This document shows, piece by piece, positions 17,072 to 24,163 of a stretch of DNA of 64,000 nt. The DNA is from an uncultured Collinsella sp. GTDB taxonomy: Bacteria > Actinomycetota > Coriobacteriia > Coriobacteriales > Coriobacteriaceae. A program made the position numbers and the translations under genes. The notes beneath the pieces are model-generated. The model had not been told where the DNA came from. It ran no database searches and worked only from the letters and a program-made list of their open reading frames with translations. Each line of letters opens with the position of its first letter. The first letter of the stretch is position 1. Location: assembly GCA_934643145.1 (NCBI GenBank), contig CAKUBM010000009.1, positions 22,139 through 86,138 of the forward strand, in the 5' to 3' direction.

Positions 17072-17593
17072 ATGGAGACTATCGAAGCGCTCATCCACCG
17101 CCGCAGCTGCCGCAAATACAGCGATCGTCCCGTCGAGGCCGAAAAGCTCGCCCGTATTATCGAAGCCGGCCAATATGCACCGAGCGGCATGGGCCGCCAG
17201 CCGGTGACGTTTGTCGCCGTCACCGACCCCGCGACCGTCGAGCGTCTCTCACAGCTCAACGCCCAGGTCATGGGCAGCAACGGCGACCCCTTCTATGGCG
17301 CCATGACCGTTGTGGTGGTGCTGGTCGACCGCAGCGTGCCCACGCATCTGGAAGACGGCTCGCTCGCCATGGGCAACTTGCTCAACGCCGCCTATGCACT
17401 GGGTGTCGATTCGTGCTGGATTCATCGCGCACACGAGGTCTTTGACTCGCCCGAGGGCCTGGAGCTGCTGGCCAGCTGGGGCCTGCCCGCCGACGGCAGT
17501 CTGCGCGGTGTCGGTCACTGCATTCTGGGCTATGCCGAAGACACGCTACCCGAGCCCAAACCCCGCCGCGACAACGTGGTGTATGTAAAGTAA
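17072..17593 (+). CDS. nitroreductase-family NAD(P)H/FMN oxidoreductase
   Basis: 173 aa from ATG 17072 with AAGGAG. Short nitroreductase of the type that starts with an FMN-binding RRSCRKYSDRPV segment (about residues 9-20), then APSGMGRQPVTFVAV (39-53), AMGNLLNAAYALGVDSCWIHR (about 99-119) and GYAEDTLPEPKPR near the C-terminus. Expected to reduce quinone- or nitro-like substrates with FMN as a dimer; the true substrate is unknown. Monocistronic. Confidence 0.88.
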   Translation: METIEALIHRRSCRKYSDRPVEAEKLARIIEAGQYAPSGMGRQPVTFVAVTDPATVERLSQLNAQVMGSNGDPFYGAMTVVVVLVDRSVPTHLEDGSLAMGNLLNAAYALGVDSCWIHRAHEVFDSPEGLELLASWGLPADGSLRGVGHCILGYAEDTLPEPKPRRDNVVYVK

Positions 17594-17598
17594 TTAGT

Positions 17599-17622
17599 TC
17601 CGCCGTTCCAACGAACGGCGGA
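17599..17622. terminator. hairpin between convergent genes
   Basis: Perfect 10-bp stem TCCGCCGTTC/GAACGGCGGA around a 4-nt loop, immediately after the nitroreductase stop. There is no T-run on either side, so termination is plausible but unproven. Confidence 0.45.
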
Positions 17623-17634
17623 CCCGCTCGCAAC

Positions 17635-18210
17635 TTATCTTGCCGGTGGAGTTGTCGTCGTTTCGTTCGTGTGGGTCGTTTCGGCATCGTCGCCCTGTTC
17701 GCCCTCGTCCTTTTGCGCATCAGCGATGGTGGAGGCCGCAGCAACGATGCCTCGTTGGGGCGCGACACCCGTCTGAGTCTGTGCGCCCTCGACGACCTCT
17801 GTACCTGCATGCGCGAGCTCGGGCGACTTGAACATTGCGTCCAGGTTGGCACCGCCGCCGGCGTAGCCAAGCGCTGCGAGCGCGATGACAATCACTGCAA
17901 CGACGACCGCGATCGGAACATAACGATGCCAGCCAGCAGGGTTGAGCCCACTGCGACGAGCTGCCCCGCGGCTAATGTAGCCAAGCGTTCCGTCGTGCTT
18001 GAGCTTGGAGCCCACCACGCGCTTACGACCCCACAGCGACGACTCGGCCTGCATGGCCAAGCGGGCGCTTGCCGAAGGATAACCATATTTTGTACGCTTA
18101 AATGAGCCATCGAAGCCAGAGGCATGCTTGCCCCACGTCACCGATGTCGTGCGTCGGCTGACCGGCGCGGCACTCCGCCTTCTGCGGCTCGGTTTTGTAG
18201 TCTCAGCCAT
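17635..18210 (-). CDS. hypothetical single-pass membrane protein
   Basis: 191 aa from ATG 18210 (GGGGGCGT upstream). No family recognised. The N-terminal ~95 residues are basic and Ser/Arg-rich (RRRRSAAPVSRRTT near the start), then one membrane helix (about 97-118, YVPIAVVVAVIVIALAALGY), then an acidic Thr/Glu-rich tail of ~70 residues. By charge distribution the N-terminus is cytoplasmic and the tail outside. Transcribed after the regulator at 18295-19512 only if the 84-nt gap is read through from it. Confidence 0.65.
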   Translation of the reverse strand: MAETTKPSRRRRSAAPVSRRTTSVTWGKHASGFDGSFKRTKYGYPSASARLAMQAESSLWGRKRVVGSKLKHDGTLGYISRGAARRSGLNPAGWHRYVPIAVVVAVIVIALAALGYAGGGANLDAMFKSPELAHAGTEVVEGAQTQTGVAPQRGIVAAASTIADAQKDEGEQGDDAETTHTNETTTTPPAR

Positions 18211-18294
18211 ACGCCCCCGCACGCCGTAACCAAATCGAAACAATAACGCTTTGGACTGTAGCACACGCGTCGCGCGCGGTCACGGGCGCCTCGC

Positions 18295-19512
18295 TCAACG
18301 GTCATCGTCCTTCAGCAAGCGCCACAGCGTTGTTCGGCTTATGTCCAGCACCTCCGCCGCACGGGTTCGGTTGCCGTGGAGATGATCTACAACCAGATGT
18401 GCGATATCTCGCTCGGTATCGGCCAGCGGTCGCAGGATATACAGGTCGCTTTCGAGTGTCGGGGCGCCAAAGGTTGCGGTCTTAATCACGTCCTCTTGGG
18501 CGAGCACTTCCTCCGCCACAGCGCGGTCCACCGTGCCCGCCCCCACCAATATATACAGTCGTTCCGAGACCTCGCGGAGCTGCAGATAATTGCGCGGCCA
18601 GCGGTAAGCATCGAGCGCCTTCGTCGCCGCGGCAGACAGCGTGGGCGCTGCCGTTCCAAATGCATCAGCGAGATATTCCAAATAGCGCGCAACCTTCGTC
18701 GACGCGGCTCCCTGCTCGGCGATTGTCGGCGCCACGCTCACCGCACAGGCGAAGCGCTCGGTCACAAAGGCGGCTTGATCACTTTCGCTGCCACCCGGCA
18801 TGTCATTCGCCGTCAGCACCACATGGCAGCGCGTCGCCAACGCGGTGTCGGCCATCGTGGAAACGAGCTCGCGAAGGCGCTGGGGGCCAACCGCATTCCA
18901 GCCCGCAATGCAAAGGGTCAGCCCCGTTTGGAACAGCGGCGATTCGGCGCTTTTGAGCACGTGGCGCCAACCGCGATCGGTAAGCTCATCGAGCGCAACG
19001 GCAACAAAGGGCTGGTCGACAAAAGGACCGTCCAGATAGAGACGCATGGCAATCTCGACCTGACCCGCTCCCAGCTCGCCCTCGAGCATGAGGGGCACAC
19101 CGCGCGCATAGCTCTCGGCGACCGGCGCAGCCACCGAGGCCGCCCCCTCAACGATGCCGTACGCGCTCGATTCGTAGCGGGCCTCAACTTCGTCGGCGTT
19201 GAGCCACTCGATGCCCGCATGTGCCGCGGCGCCACGCACCTCGCGGACCACGACGACCCAAAGGCCCCCGCCCTCTTTGTCGGTGGGGCGAACGGTCAGG
19301 CTCAGGCGCGTACCCGCACGTCCCATAACCAGACGCGCGCCGTCTCCTATACGGTCGAGGCGTTCGGCAACAAAAGCCGCCACACCCCGCTCAAGCGCCG
19401 CGTCATTCATGGTCGAAATCGCGACGTCCCCACGCGCATCAATTGCCAATGCCGAGGCCCCGGCAGCGGCCAGGGCCTCGGTCAAGATGTTCAGCTTGGC
19501 ATCGCTGTCCAT
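18295..19512 (-). CDS. degenerate sigma-54-activator-like regulator with Fis-type HTH
   Basis: 405 aa from ATG 19512. The C-terminal ~45 residues are a Fis-type helix-turn-helix (GNRTRAAEVLDISRTTLWRL, about 381-400). The middle region aligns by eye with the AAA+ domain of enhancer-binding proteins: the Walker A position reads GELGAGQVE, lacking the essential Lys, the following GPFVDQPFVAVALDEL corresponds to the segment after Walker A, and WPRNYLQLREVSERL corresponds to the WPGNVRELxN motif. No GAFTGA sigma-54 contact loop is visible. The N-terminal ~120 residues are a possible sensory domain. Inferred: a DNA-binding regulator that no longer hydrolyses ATP or engages sigma-54. Possibly linked to yeiH upstream. 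Confidence 0.7.
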   Translation of the reverse strand: MDSDAKLNILTEALAAAGASALAIDARGDVAISTMNDAALERGVAAFVAERLDRIGDGARLVMGRAGTRLSLTVRPTDKEGGGLWVVVVREVRGAAAHAGIEWLNADEVEARYESSAYGIVEGAASVAAPVAESYARGVPLMLEGELGAGQVEIAMRLYLDGPFVDQPFVAVALDELTDRGWRHVLKSAESPLFQTGLTLCIAGWNAVGPQRLRELVSTMADTALATRCHVVLTANDMPGGSESDQAAFVTERFACAVSVAPTIAEQGAASTKVARYLEYLADAFGTAAPTLSAAATKALDAYRWPRNYLQLREVSERLYILVGAGTVDRAVAEEVLAQEDVIKTATFGAPTLESDLYILRPLADTERDIAHLVVDHLHGNRTRAAEVLDISRTTLWRLLKDDDR

Positions 19513-19660
19513 GGTTCGCCCCGTCTCCAGCCACGACCCTTATCTGCGGCTTGGCATCTCAAGTGTTTCAAAATTGAACGATATTGCTCACCAAACACTA
19601 TAGGGCAGAAGCCGCCGTCCTGCGAGTATAGGTGTTGCCCCGCATCGCCATCCTGGCGGG

Positions 19661-19725
19661 GCGATAAGAGCTCTTCGGGACCTATAAACCTGCGGACAAG
19701 CCATACCCGCAAGAGCTCCTATCGC
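19661..19725. other. structured intergenic segment with GAGCTC inverted repeats
   Basis: Segments 19661-19679 and 19706-19725 form an imperfect inverted repeat centred on AGAGCTC; CCTGCGG (19689-19695) and CCGCAGG (19730-19736), and CCCCGC/GCGGGG around 19638-19662, add nested pairing. It lies in the 265-nt gap between yeiH and the regulator gene, so it could be a leader structure or operator. No function can be assigned. Confidence 0.4.
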
Positions 19726-19777
19726 TCCACCGCAGGCATGCGCGCACCAGCACGCAGCACGCAAATCAGTTGCCTCT

Positions 19778-20812
19778 TTACCAGATTCCCAGCACGTGCT
19801 GCATTCCCAAGCTCATGCACGCAATGCCAATCCAGCAGCAAAAGCCCAACGCGATGGGCTTGCCGCCCTTTTTGACCAGCTCGACGATATCGGTATTAAA
19901 GCCAATAGCCGCCATGGCCATCACGATAAAAAACTTCGACAGCTCCTTGATGGGCGCCGTGATGGACACGGGAAGCTGAAGCACCGTGGTGATTACGCTC
20001 GCCAGCACAAAGAACAGCACAAACATGGGAAACGCGCGTTTCAACGAGAACGTGCTTTTGGCGTCGCCCCCGGCCTTGCGCGCCAGATGCATCTGCCAGC
20101 ACGCAAGAACCAACGTGATGGGGATAATGGCCAACGTCCTGGTGAGCTTGACCACCGTGGCGCTCTCGAGCACGTTGGCGCCGGGATGCATGCTGTCCCA
20201 AGCGCTCGCCGCAGCCGTTACGGACGAGGTGTCGTTGATGGCGGTGCCGGCAAACAGCCCAAAGCCCTCGTTGGTCAGGCCGAGTATGCCACCGAGCGTC
20301 GGAAACACGAGCGCCGCGATAACGTTAAACAGGAAGATAACCGAAATGGCCTGGGCAATCTCGCGATCGTCGGCATCGATGACGGGTGCGGTCGCGGCGA
20401 TGGCCGAACCGCCGCAAATCGACGAACCCACGCCCACAAGCGTCGCAATCTTGCCCGGCACGTTCATGACGCGGCAGAGCACGAAGGCGATGACAAGAGA
20501 GGTCGAGATCGTCGCCACGATAATCGGCAGCGACTGGGCGCCCTTGGACAGAATCTGGGAGAGGTTCATGCCAAAGCCAAGCAGGATAACTGCGTACTGC
20601 AAGACTTTTTTGGACGTATAGGTGACACCGGAGGCGAGCTGTTCGCGATGATTCTTGGGAAAGACGAGCGCCAGGACCATGCCGAAGAGGATGGCAAATA
20701 CCGGCCCGCCGACCACCTCAATCTGTTTGCCGAGCAACGTCGCGGGGATAGCGATGATCAGGCAGAACAAGACGCCTTTCCAGCGCTCGCGTACGAAATT
20801 TGCCAGTTGCAT
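19778..20812 (-). CDS. YeiH family putative sulfate/anion exporter
   Basis: 344 aa from ATG 20812 with GAAGGAATC upstream. Polytopic protein of ~10 helices of the UPF0324/YeiH family (PSE family): diagnostic ILLGFGMNLSQIL, VGVGSSICGGSAIAATAPVI (about 123-142) and GLFAGTAINDTSSVTAAASA (about 185-204). In several bacteria yeiH-like genes sit beside LysR regulators of sulfur metabolism; here the divergent neighbour is a GntR regulator. Substrate is unproven. Confidence 0.9.
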   Translation of the reverse strand: MQLANFVRERWKGVLFCLIIAIPATLLGKQIEVVGGPVFAILFGMVLALVFPKNHREQLASGVTYTSKKVLQYAVILLGFGMNLSQILSKGAQSLPIIVATISTSLVIAFVLCRVMNVPGKIATLVGVGSSICGGSAIAATAPVIDADDREIAQAISVIFLFNVIAALVFPTLGGILGLTNEGFGLFAGTAINDTSSVTAAASAWDSMHPGANVLESATVVKLTRTLAIIPITLVLACWQMHLARKAGGDAKSTFSLKRAFPMFVLFFVLASVITTVLQLPVSITAPIKELSKFFIVMAMAAIGFNTDIVELVKKGGKPIALGFCCWIGIACMSLGMQHVLGIW

Positions 20813-21005
20813 ATGGGATTCCTTCTTTCTATTTCACGTTTGCGACGGCTTATGATACGGCAACATCGAGCACAGTCTCGCGCAAACAAAGACTAAGATG
20901 CCGCAATAGTTCTCGGGCGACAGTCGAATTACTCACTGCGGAGAGCTGATTCGCGGCATAATAAACAACTGACATATGAGTTTGATAGAACGGTTGCGAG
21001 GCACT

Positions 21006-21707
21006 ATGGAAGAATCGATGCACGTCGGCGAGCAAGAAACAAGCCTACAAGACCAGTCCTACCACACCATTCGACGCAAAATCGTCTACCTTGACTACAA
21101 GCCGGGCGAAAAGCTAGGCGTCAAGCAACTTTGCGACGACCTGGATATGGGGCGCACCCCTGTGCGCGAGGCACTGGTGCGTCTGGCGCAAGAGGGCCTG
21201 GTGCGCACCGTGCCCCAGAGCGGTACCTACGTCTCACCCATCAATCTCACCCTTGCCGAGAGTGCCTGTTACATCCGCGAGCATCTGGAAAAGCAGGTGA
21301 TCGTGGAGTGCTGCGCCCGTGCCACCTCGGCAGGCATCGAGCAGCTCGACCGCGCCATCGCGCTGCAGGAAAAGGCCATGGCCGAAGAGGATCGCATCGG
21401 CTTCTTTTTGAGCGACAACCTCATGCATCACATGATTTTTAGCATCGCATGCCGCAGCACCGTGTGGTCGTGGCTCGAGGAGACCAATGCCGACCTGGAG
21501 CGCTTCCGCTGGCTGCGCGCCGCCACGCAGGTTCTCGACAATCAGGACATCGTGAACGAGCACAAGCAGATTCGCCGCGCCATCGCCGGTCGCGACCCCA
21601 TCGAAGCGAGCTTTTTGGTCAGCAAGCACCTGCACATGATGTTCCGCAACCAAACCGAAGTTCTGGACCAGTTCCCCAAGTACTTCGAGACCAGCAAGCT
21701 CCGCTAA
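21006..21707 (+). CDS. GntR/FadR-type transcriptional regulator
   Basis: 233 aa from ATG 21006, chosen for its GCGAGGC site; an in-frame ATG at 20976 has none. N-terminal winged helix with the GntR hallmark LGVKQLCDDLDMGRTPVREALVRLAQEGLV (two overlapping stretches, about residues 36-65), then a FadR/FCD-type all-helical ligand domain (metal-binding His residues such as in LMHHMIF and SKHLHMMF). Divergent from yeiH with a 193-nt shared upstream region, so it probably controls yeiH. Confidence 0.9.
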   Translation: MEESMHVGEQETSLQDQSYHTIRRKIVYLDYKPGEKLGVKQLCDDLDMGRTPVREALVRLAQEGLVRTVPQSGTYVSPINLTLAESACYIREHLEKQVIVECCARATSAGIEQLDRAIALQEKAMAEEDRIGFFLSDNLMHHMIFSIACRSTVWSWLEETNADLERFRWLRAATQVLDNQDIVNEHKQIRRAIAGRDPIEASFLVSKHLHMMFRNQTEVLDQFPKYFETSKLR

Positions 21708-21755
21708 CCTGCCAAAAAGGGACAGGTTTATTTTGGCAGGTTTTATCTGGGCAAA
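21708..21755 (+). repeat. terminator-like repeat, copy 1
   Basis: Starts at the base after the gntR stop. Stem CCTGCCAAAA (21708-21717) with TTTTGGCAGG (21731-21740), then TTTTATCTGGG. The same ~46-bp sequence follows the larE stop (39518) and, on the minus strand, the stop of the MFS gene at 24164. It is both a repeat and a plausible intrinsic terminator. Confidence 0.8.
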
Positions 21756-21761
21756 TGCAAC

Positions 21762-21796
21762 AAGGCCCGGCTCCGTCTGATGCGGAGCCGGGCCTT
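21762..21796. terminator. bidirectional terminator between gntR and glmS
   Basis: 14-bp perfect stem AAGGCCCGGCTCCG (21762-21775) with 21783-21796, 7-nt loop. It separates the convergent gntR and glmS genes. Confidence 0.75.
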
Positions 21797-21820
21797 GGTC
21801 GTTAGAACAACGGGGCTCGA

Positions 21821-23668
21821 TTATTCAACCGTAACGCTTTTCGCCAGGTTACGAGGCTGGTCGACGTCGCATCCGCGCAGGATGGCGACCTCGCGGGCGA
21901 GCAGCTGCAGCGGGACGCTCGCGGTGATGGGGCTGAACACGTCGCGGACTGCCGGCACGCGGATGATGCAGTCGGCAATCTTGTTGATCTCCTCGTCGCC
22001 CTCGGTGGCAACGACGATGACCTTGGCGCCACGCGCTTTGCACTCCATAAGGTTCGACACGGTCTTGTCGTAAGTGGCGCTCTTGGTGGCCACGGCGATG
22101 ACGGGGAAGCCCGGGTCGATCAGGGCAATAGGGCCGTGCTTCATCTCGCCGGCGGCATAGGCCTCGGCGTGCAGGTAGCTGACCTCTTTGAGCTTGAGCG
22201 CACCCTCGTAGGAAATAGCGGCACCCATGCCACGACCCACGAACAGCGCCGACTGCGCGTCCTTGCACAGCAGGGCGGCCTCATGCACGGCCTCGGTCTG
22301 GGTATCCAAAATCCACTGAATCTGCTCGGCCGTATCGGAAAGCTCGCGGAACAGCATGCGCGCCTGCTTGGTGGTCAGACGGTACTTGACCTGCGCCAAC
22401 AGCAAAGCCAGCAGCGTAAGGCTCACGACCTGGCCGATGAAGCTCTTGGTCGAGGCGACCGCGATCTCCTTGTTGGCCTTGGTGTAGATGACGCCGTCGC
22501 TCTCACGCGCCACGGGGCTGCCCACCACGTTGGTGATGCCGAAGACCTTGGCGCCCTTGATGCGCGCGTCGCGAATGGCGGCAAGGGTGTCGGCCGTCTC
22601 GCCCGACTGGGACACGGCCACGACAAGCGTCGTCGGCGTGATGATGGGATTGCGATAGCGGAACTCGCTGGCCGCCTCAACCTCGGTGGGGATGCGAGCC
22701 CAGCCCTCAATAAGGTTCTTGGCGATGAGGCCAGCGTGATAGCTGGTGCCGCAAGCGATCACGTAGACGCGGTCGATGTCGTTGAGTTCCTCGAGGGACA
22801 GGCCCAGCTCGTCGATATCGAGCTCGCCGGCGGGGGTCATACGGCCCACCAGCGTATCGCGCACGACGCGCGGCTGCTCGTGGATTTCCTTGAGCATAAA
22901 GTCGGGATAACCGCCCTTTTCTGCCATGTCCAGGTCCCAGTCGATGTGGGTGACCTTGGGCTCGATGACGTTGCCGGCCTCGTCGGTGTACTCGACGCCC
23001 GCGGGCGTGAGCTTGGCAAACTGACCGTCCTCGAGCACCACGACATCGCGGGTGGCGTCGATGAGCGCGATGACATCGGAAGCAACATAGGAGCCGGTTT
23101 CGCCCACGCCGACTACGATCGGGGAATCCTTGCGGGCCACGGCGATCACGCCAGGCTCGTCGGCGGAAACGGCGGCCAGACCATAGGCACCGACCACATG
23201 GGTGCAAGCCTCGCGCACGGATGCCATCAGGTCGTGCGTCTCGGCATAAGCCTCTTCGATCAGATGCGCGAAGACCTCGGTATCGGTCTCGCTCTTAAAG
23301 TGGTGGCCGCGACCCTCCAGCTCTTCGCGCAGCTCGGCGAAGTTCTCGATGATGCCGTTGTGGACGATGGCGATACGACCGTCGCAGCTGGTGTGGGGGT
23401 GAGCGTTAACGACGGAGGGCTTGCCGTGGGTGGCCCAACGGGTGTGGCCGATACCGCAGGTAGCGTCGCTGTCGATGTTGGAAAGCTCGCTCTCCAAGCC
23501 CGCGACCTTGCCCACGCGGCGGATGACGTCGAGGTGCGCTGCGGCGCCCTCGCCCACCTCGAGCGCGACGCCCGAGGAGTCATAGCCGCGATACTCCATA
23601 CGCTTGAGGCCCGTGACCAGGATGTTCTTTGCAATATCAGAGCCGGTGTAGCCGACGATTCCGCACAT
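21821..23668 (-). CDS. glmS: glutamine-fructose-6-phosphate aminotransferase (isomerising)
   Basis: 615 aa, starting MCGIVGYTG at 23668 so that Cys2 becomes the N-terminal nucleophile of the glutamine amidotransferase domain (about 1-230: HTRWATHGKPS, AIVHNGIIEN). Two SIS sugar-isomerase domains follow (about 285-420 and 455-600: ACGTSYHAGL, SQSGETADT, GRGMGAAISYEGALKLKE) and the C-terminus ends RNLAKSVTVE, as in the family. It makes glucosamine-6-phosphate, entry to peptidoglycan and teichoic precursors. Monocistronic. A cluster of ATACC/GGTAT half-sites lies about 100 nt upstream. No glmS-ribozyme core was recognised in the leader. Confidence 0.97.
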   Translation of the reverse strand: MCGIVGYTGSDIAKNILVTGLKRMEYRGYDSSGVALEVGEGAAAHLDVIRRVGKVAGLESELSNIDSDATCGIGHTRWATHGKPSVVNAHPHTSCDGRIAIVHNGIIENFAELREELEGRGHHFKSETDTEVFAHLIEEAYAETHDLMASVREACTHVVGAYGLAAVSADEPGVIAVARKDSPIVVGVGETGSYVASDVIALIDATRDVVVLEDGQFAKLTPAGVEYTDEAGNVIEPKVTHIDWDLDMAEKGGYPDFMLKEIHEQPRVVRDTLVGRMTPAGELDIDELGLSLEELNDIDRVYVIACGTSYHAGLIAKNLIEGWARIPTEVEAASEFRYRNPIITPTTLVVAVSQSGETADTLAAIRDARIKGAKVFGITNVVGSPVARESDGVIYTKANKEIAVASTKSFIGQVVSLTLLALLLAQVKYRLTTKQARMLFRELSDTAEQIQWILDTQTEAVHEAALLCKDAQSALFVGRGMGAAISYEGALKLKEVSYLHAEAYAAGEMKHGPIALIDPGFPVIAVATKSATYDKTVSNLMECKARGAKVIVVATEGDEEINKIADCIIRVPAVRDVFSPITASVPLQLLAREVAILRGCDVDQPRNLAKSVTVE

Positions 23669-23768
23669 AGGATAAATCCCTTCGTTCGCGTGACTGCAAG
23701 ACGTCCACGCACAGGGGGCGCTGAGACGTATAACGTTCGAGTATTGTACTCACGCAAACGCAAGCTGA

Positions 23769-23802
23769 TATACCAGAAGTGGTATCTCAACTTAGATACC
23801 AC
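23769..23802. promoter_or_regulatory. operator candidate of alternating ATACC/GGTAT half-sites upstream of glmS
   Basis: Three half-sites with 6-nt spacers: ATACC (23770-23774), GGTAT (23781-23785), ATACC (23797-23801). The right pair extends to perfect 9-bp arms GTGGTATCT/AGATACCAC (23779-23787 and 23794-23802). The sequence resembles GntR/HutC-type amino-sugar operators (NagR/DasR class contain TGGT...ACCA), an inference from similarity by eye. Confidence 0.5.
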
Positions 23803-23827
23803 CCGATGCACACACGTCCAGCCGGTC

Positions 23828-24091
23828 CAAACCACCACAATGGGGACTGTCCCCTTCTTGGTGGTTTTGGACGGGCTGGCCGTCGCTCCGCCGAAATATC
23901 TCAATCTGTAACATCTGGGCCGCAAAAAGCCGGTTAGTTGTTACAGATCGAGACGTTTGGACCCGATACCAGCGCTTCGTCTCAATCTGTAACAGGTAGA
24001 GCCGGTTTTGCCGTCCAGATGTTACAGATCGAGACAGTTGAAGGCCCGGGCAGCAAAACCACCGCGAAGGGGACTGTCCCCTTCGCGGCGG
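23828..24091. repeat. composite palindromic repeat element, copy A (~264 bp)
   Basis: Both ends are AACCACC/GGTGGTT palindromes enclosing GGGGACTGTCCCC (23829-23867 and about 24055-24091). Between them lie two tandem hairpins built from CTCAATCTGTAACA and TGTTACAGATCGAG (23899-23954 and 23979-24035). The same arrangement recurs at 31971-32238 with roughly 90% identity by eye. It fills most of the 495-nt gap between glmS and the MFS gene and encodes nothing recognisable. Confidence 0.85.
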
Positions 24092-24112
24092 CCCAGCAGG
24101 CAGCAGCGTTTC

Positions 24113-24160
24113 CCCAGATAAAACCTGCCAAAATAAACCTGTCCCTTTTTGGTAGGTTTT
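24113..24160 (-). repeat. terminator-like repeat, copy 3 (minus strand)
   Basis: On the minus strand CCTACCAAAA (24156-24147) pairs with TTTTGGCAGG (24133-24124), followed by TTTTATCTGGGG. It begins shortly after the MFS gene stop (24164), in sense orientation like copies 1 and 2. Confidence 0.75.
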
Positions 24161-24163
24161 CGT

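Noticed and set aside
23669..23830. glmS ribozyme
   Set aside because: An AGCGCC string is present but the surrounding conserved core and pairing of the ribozyme were not recognised.
22136..23911. A 591-codon + strand frame opposite glmS
   Set aside because: glmS is unambiguous on the minus strand; the + frame is a mirror of it.
23895..24036. Repeated CTCAATCTGTAACA units resembling a short CRISPR array
   Set aside because: Units alternate in orientation as hairpin arms, spacings are unequal, there are only four half-units, no cas genes are near, and the block recurs at 32040.
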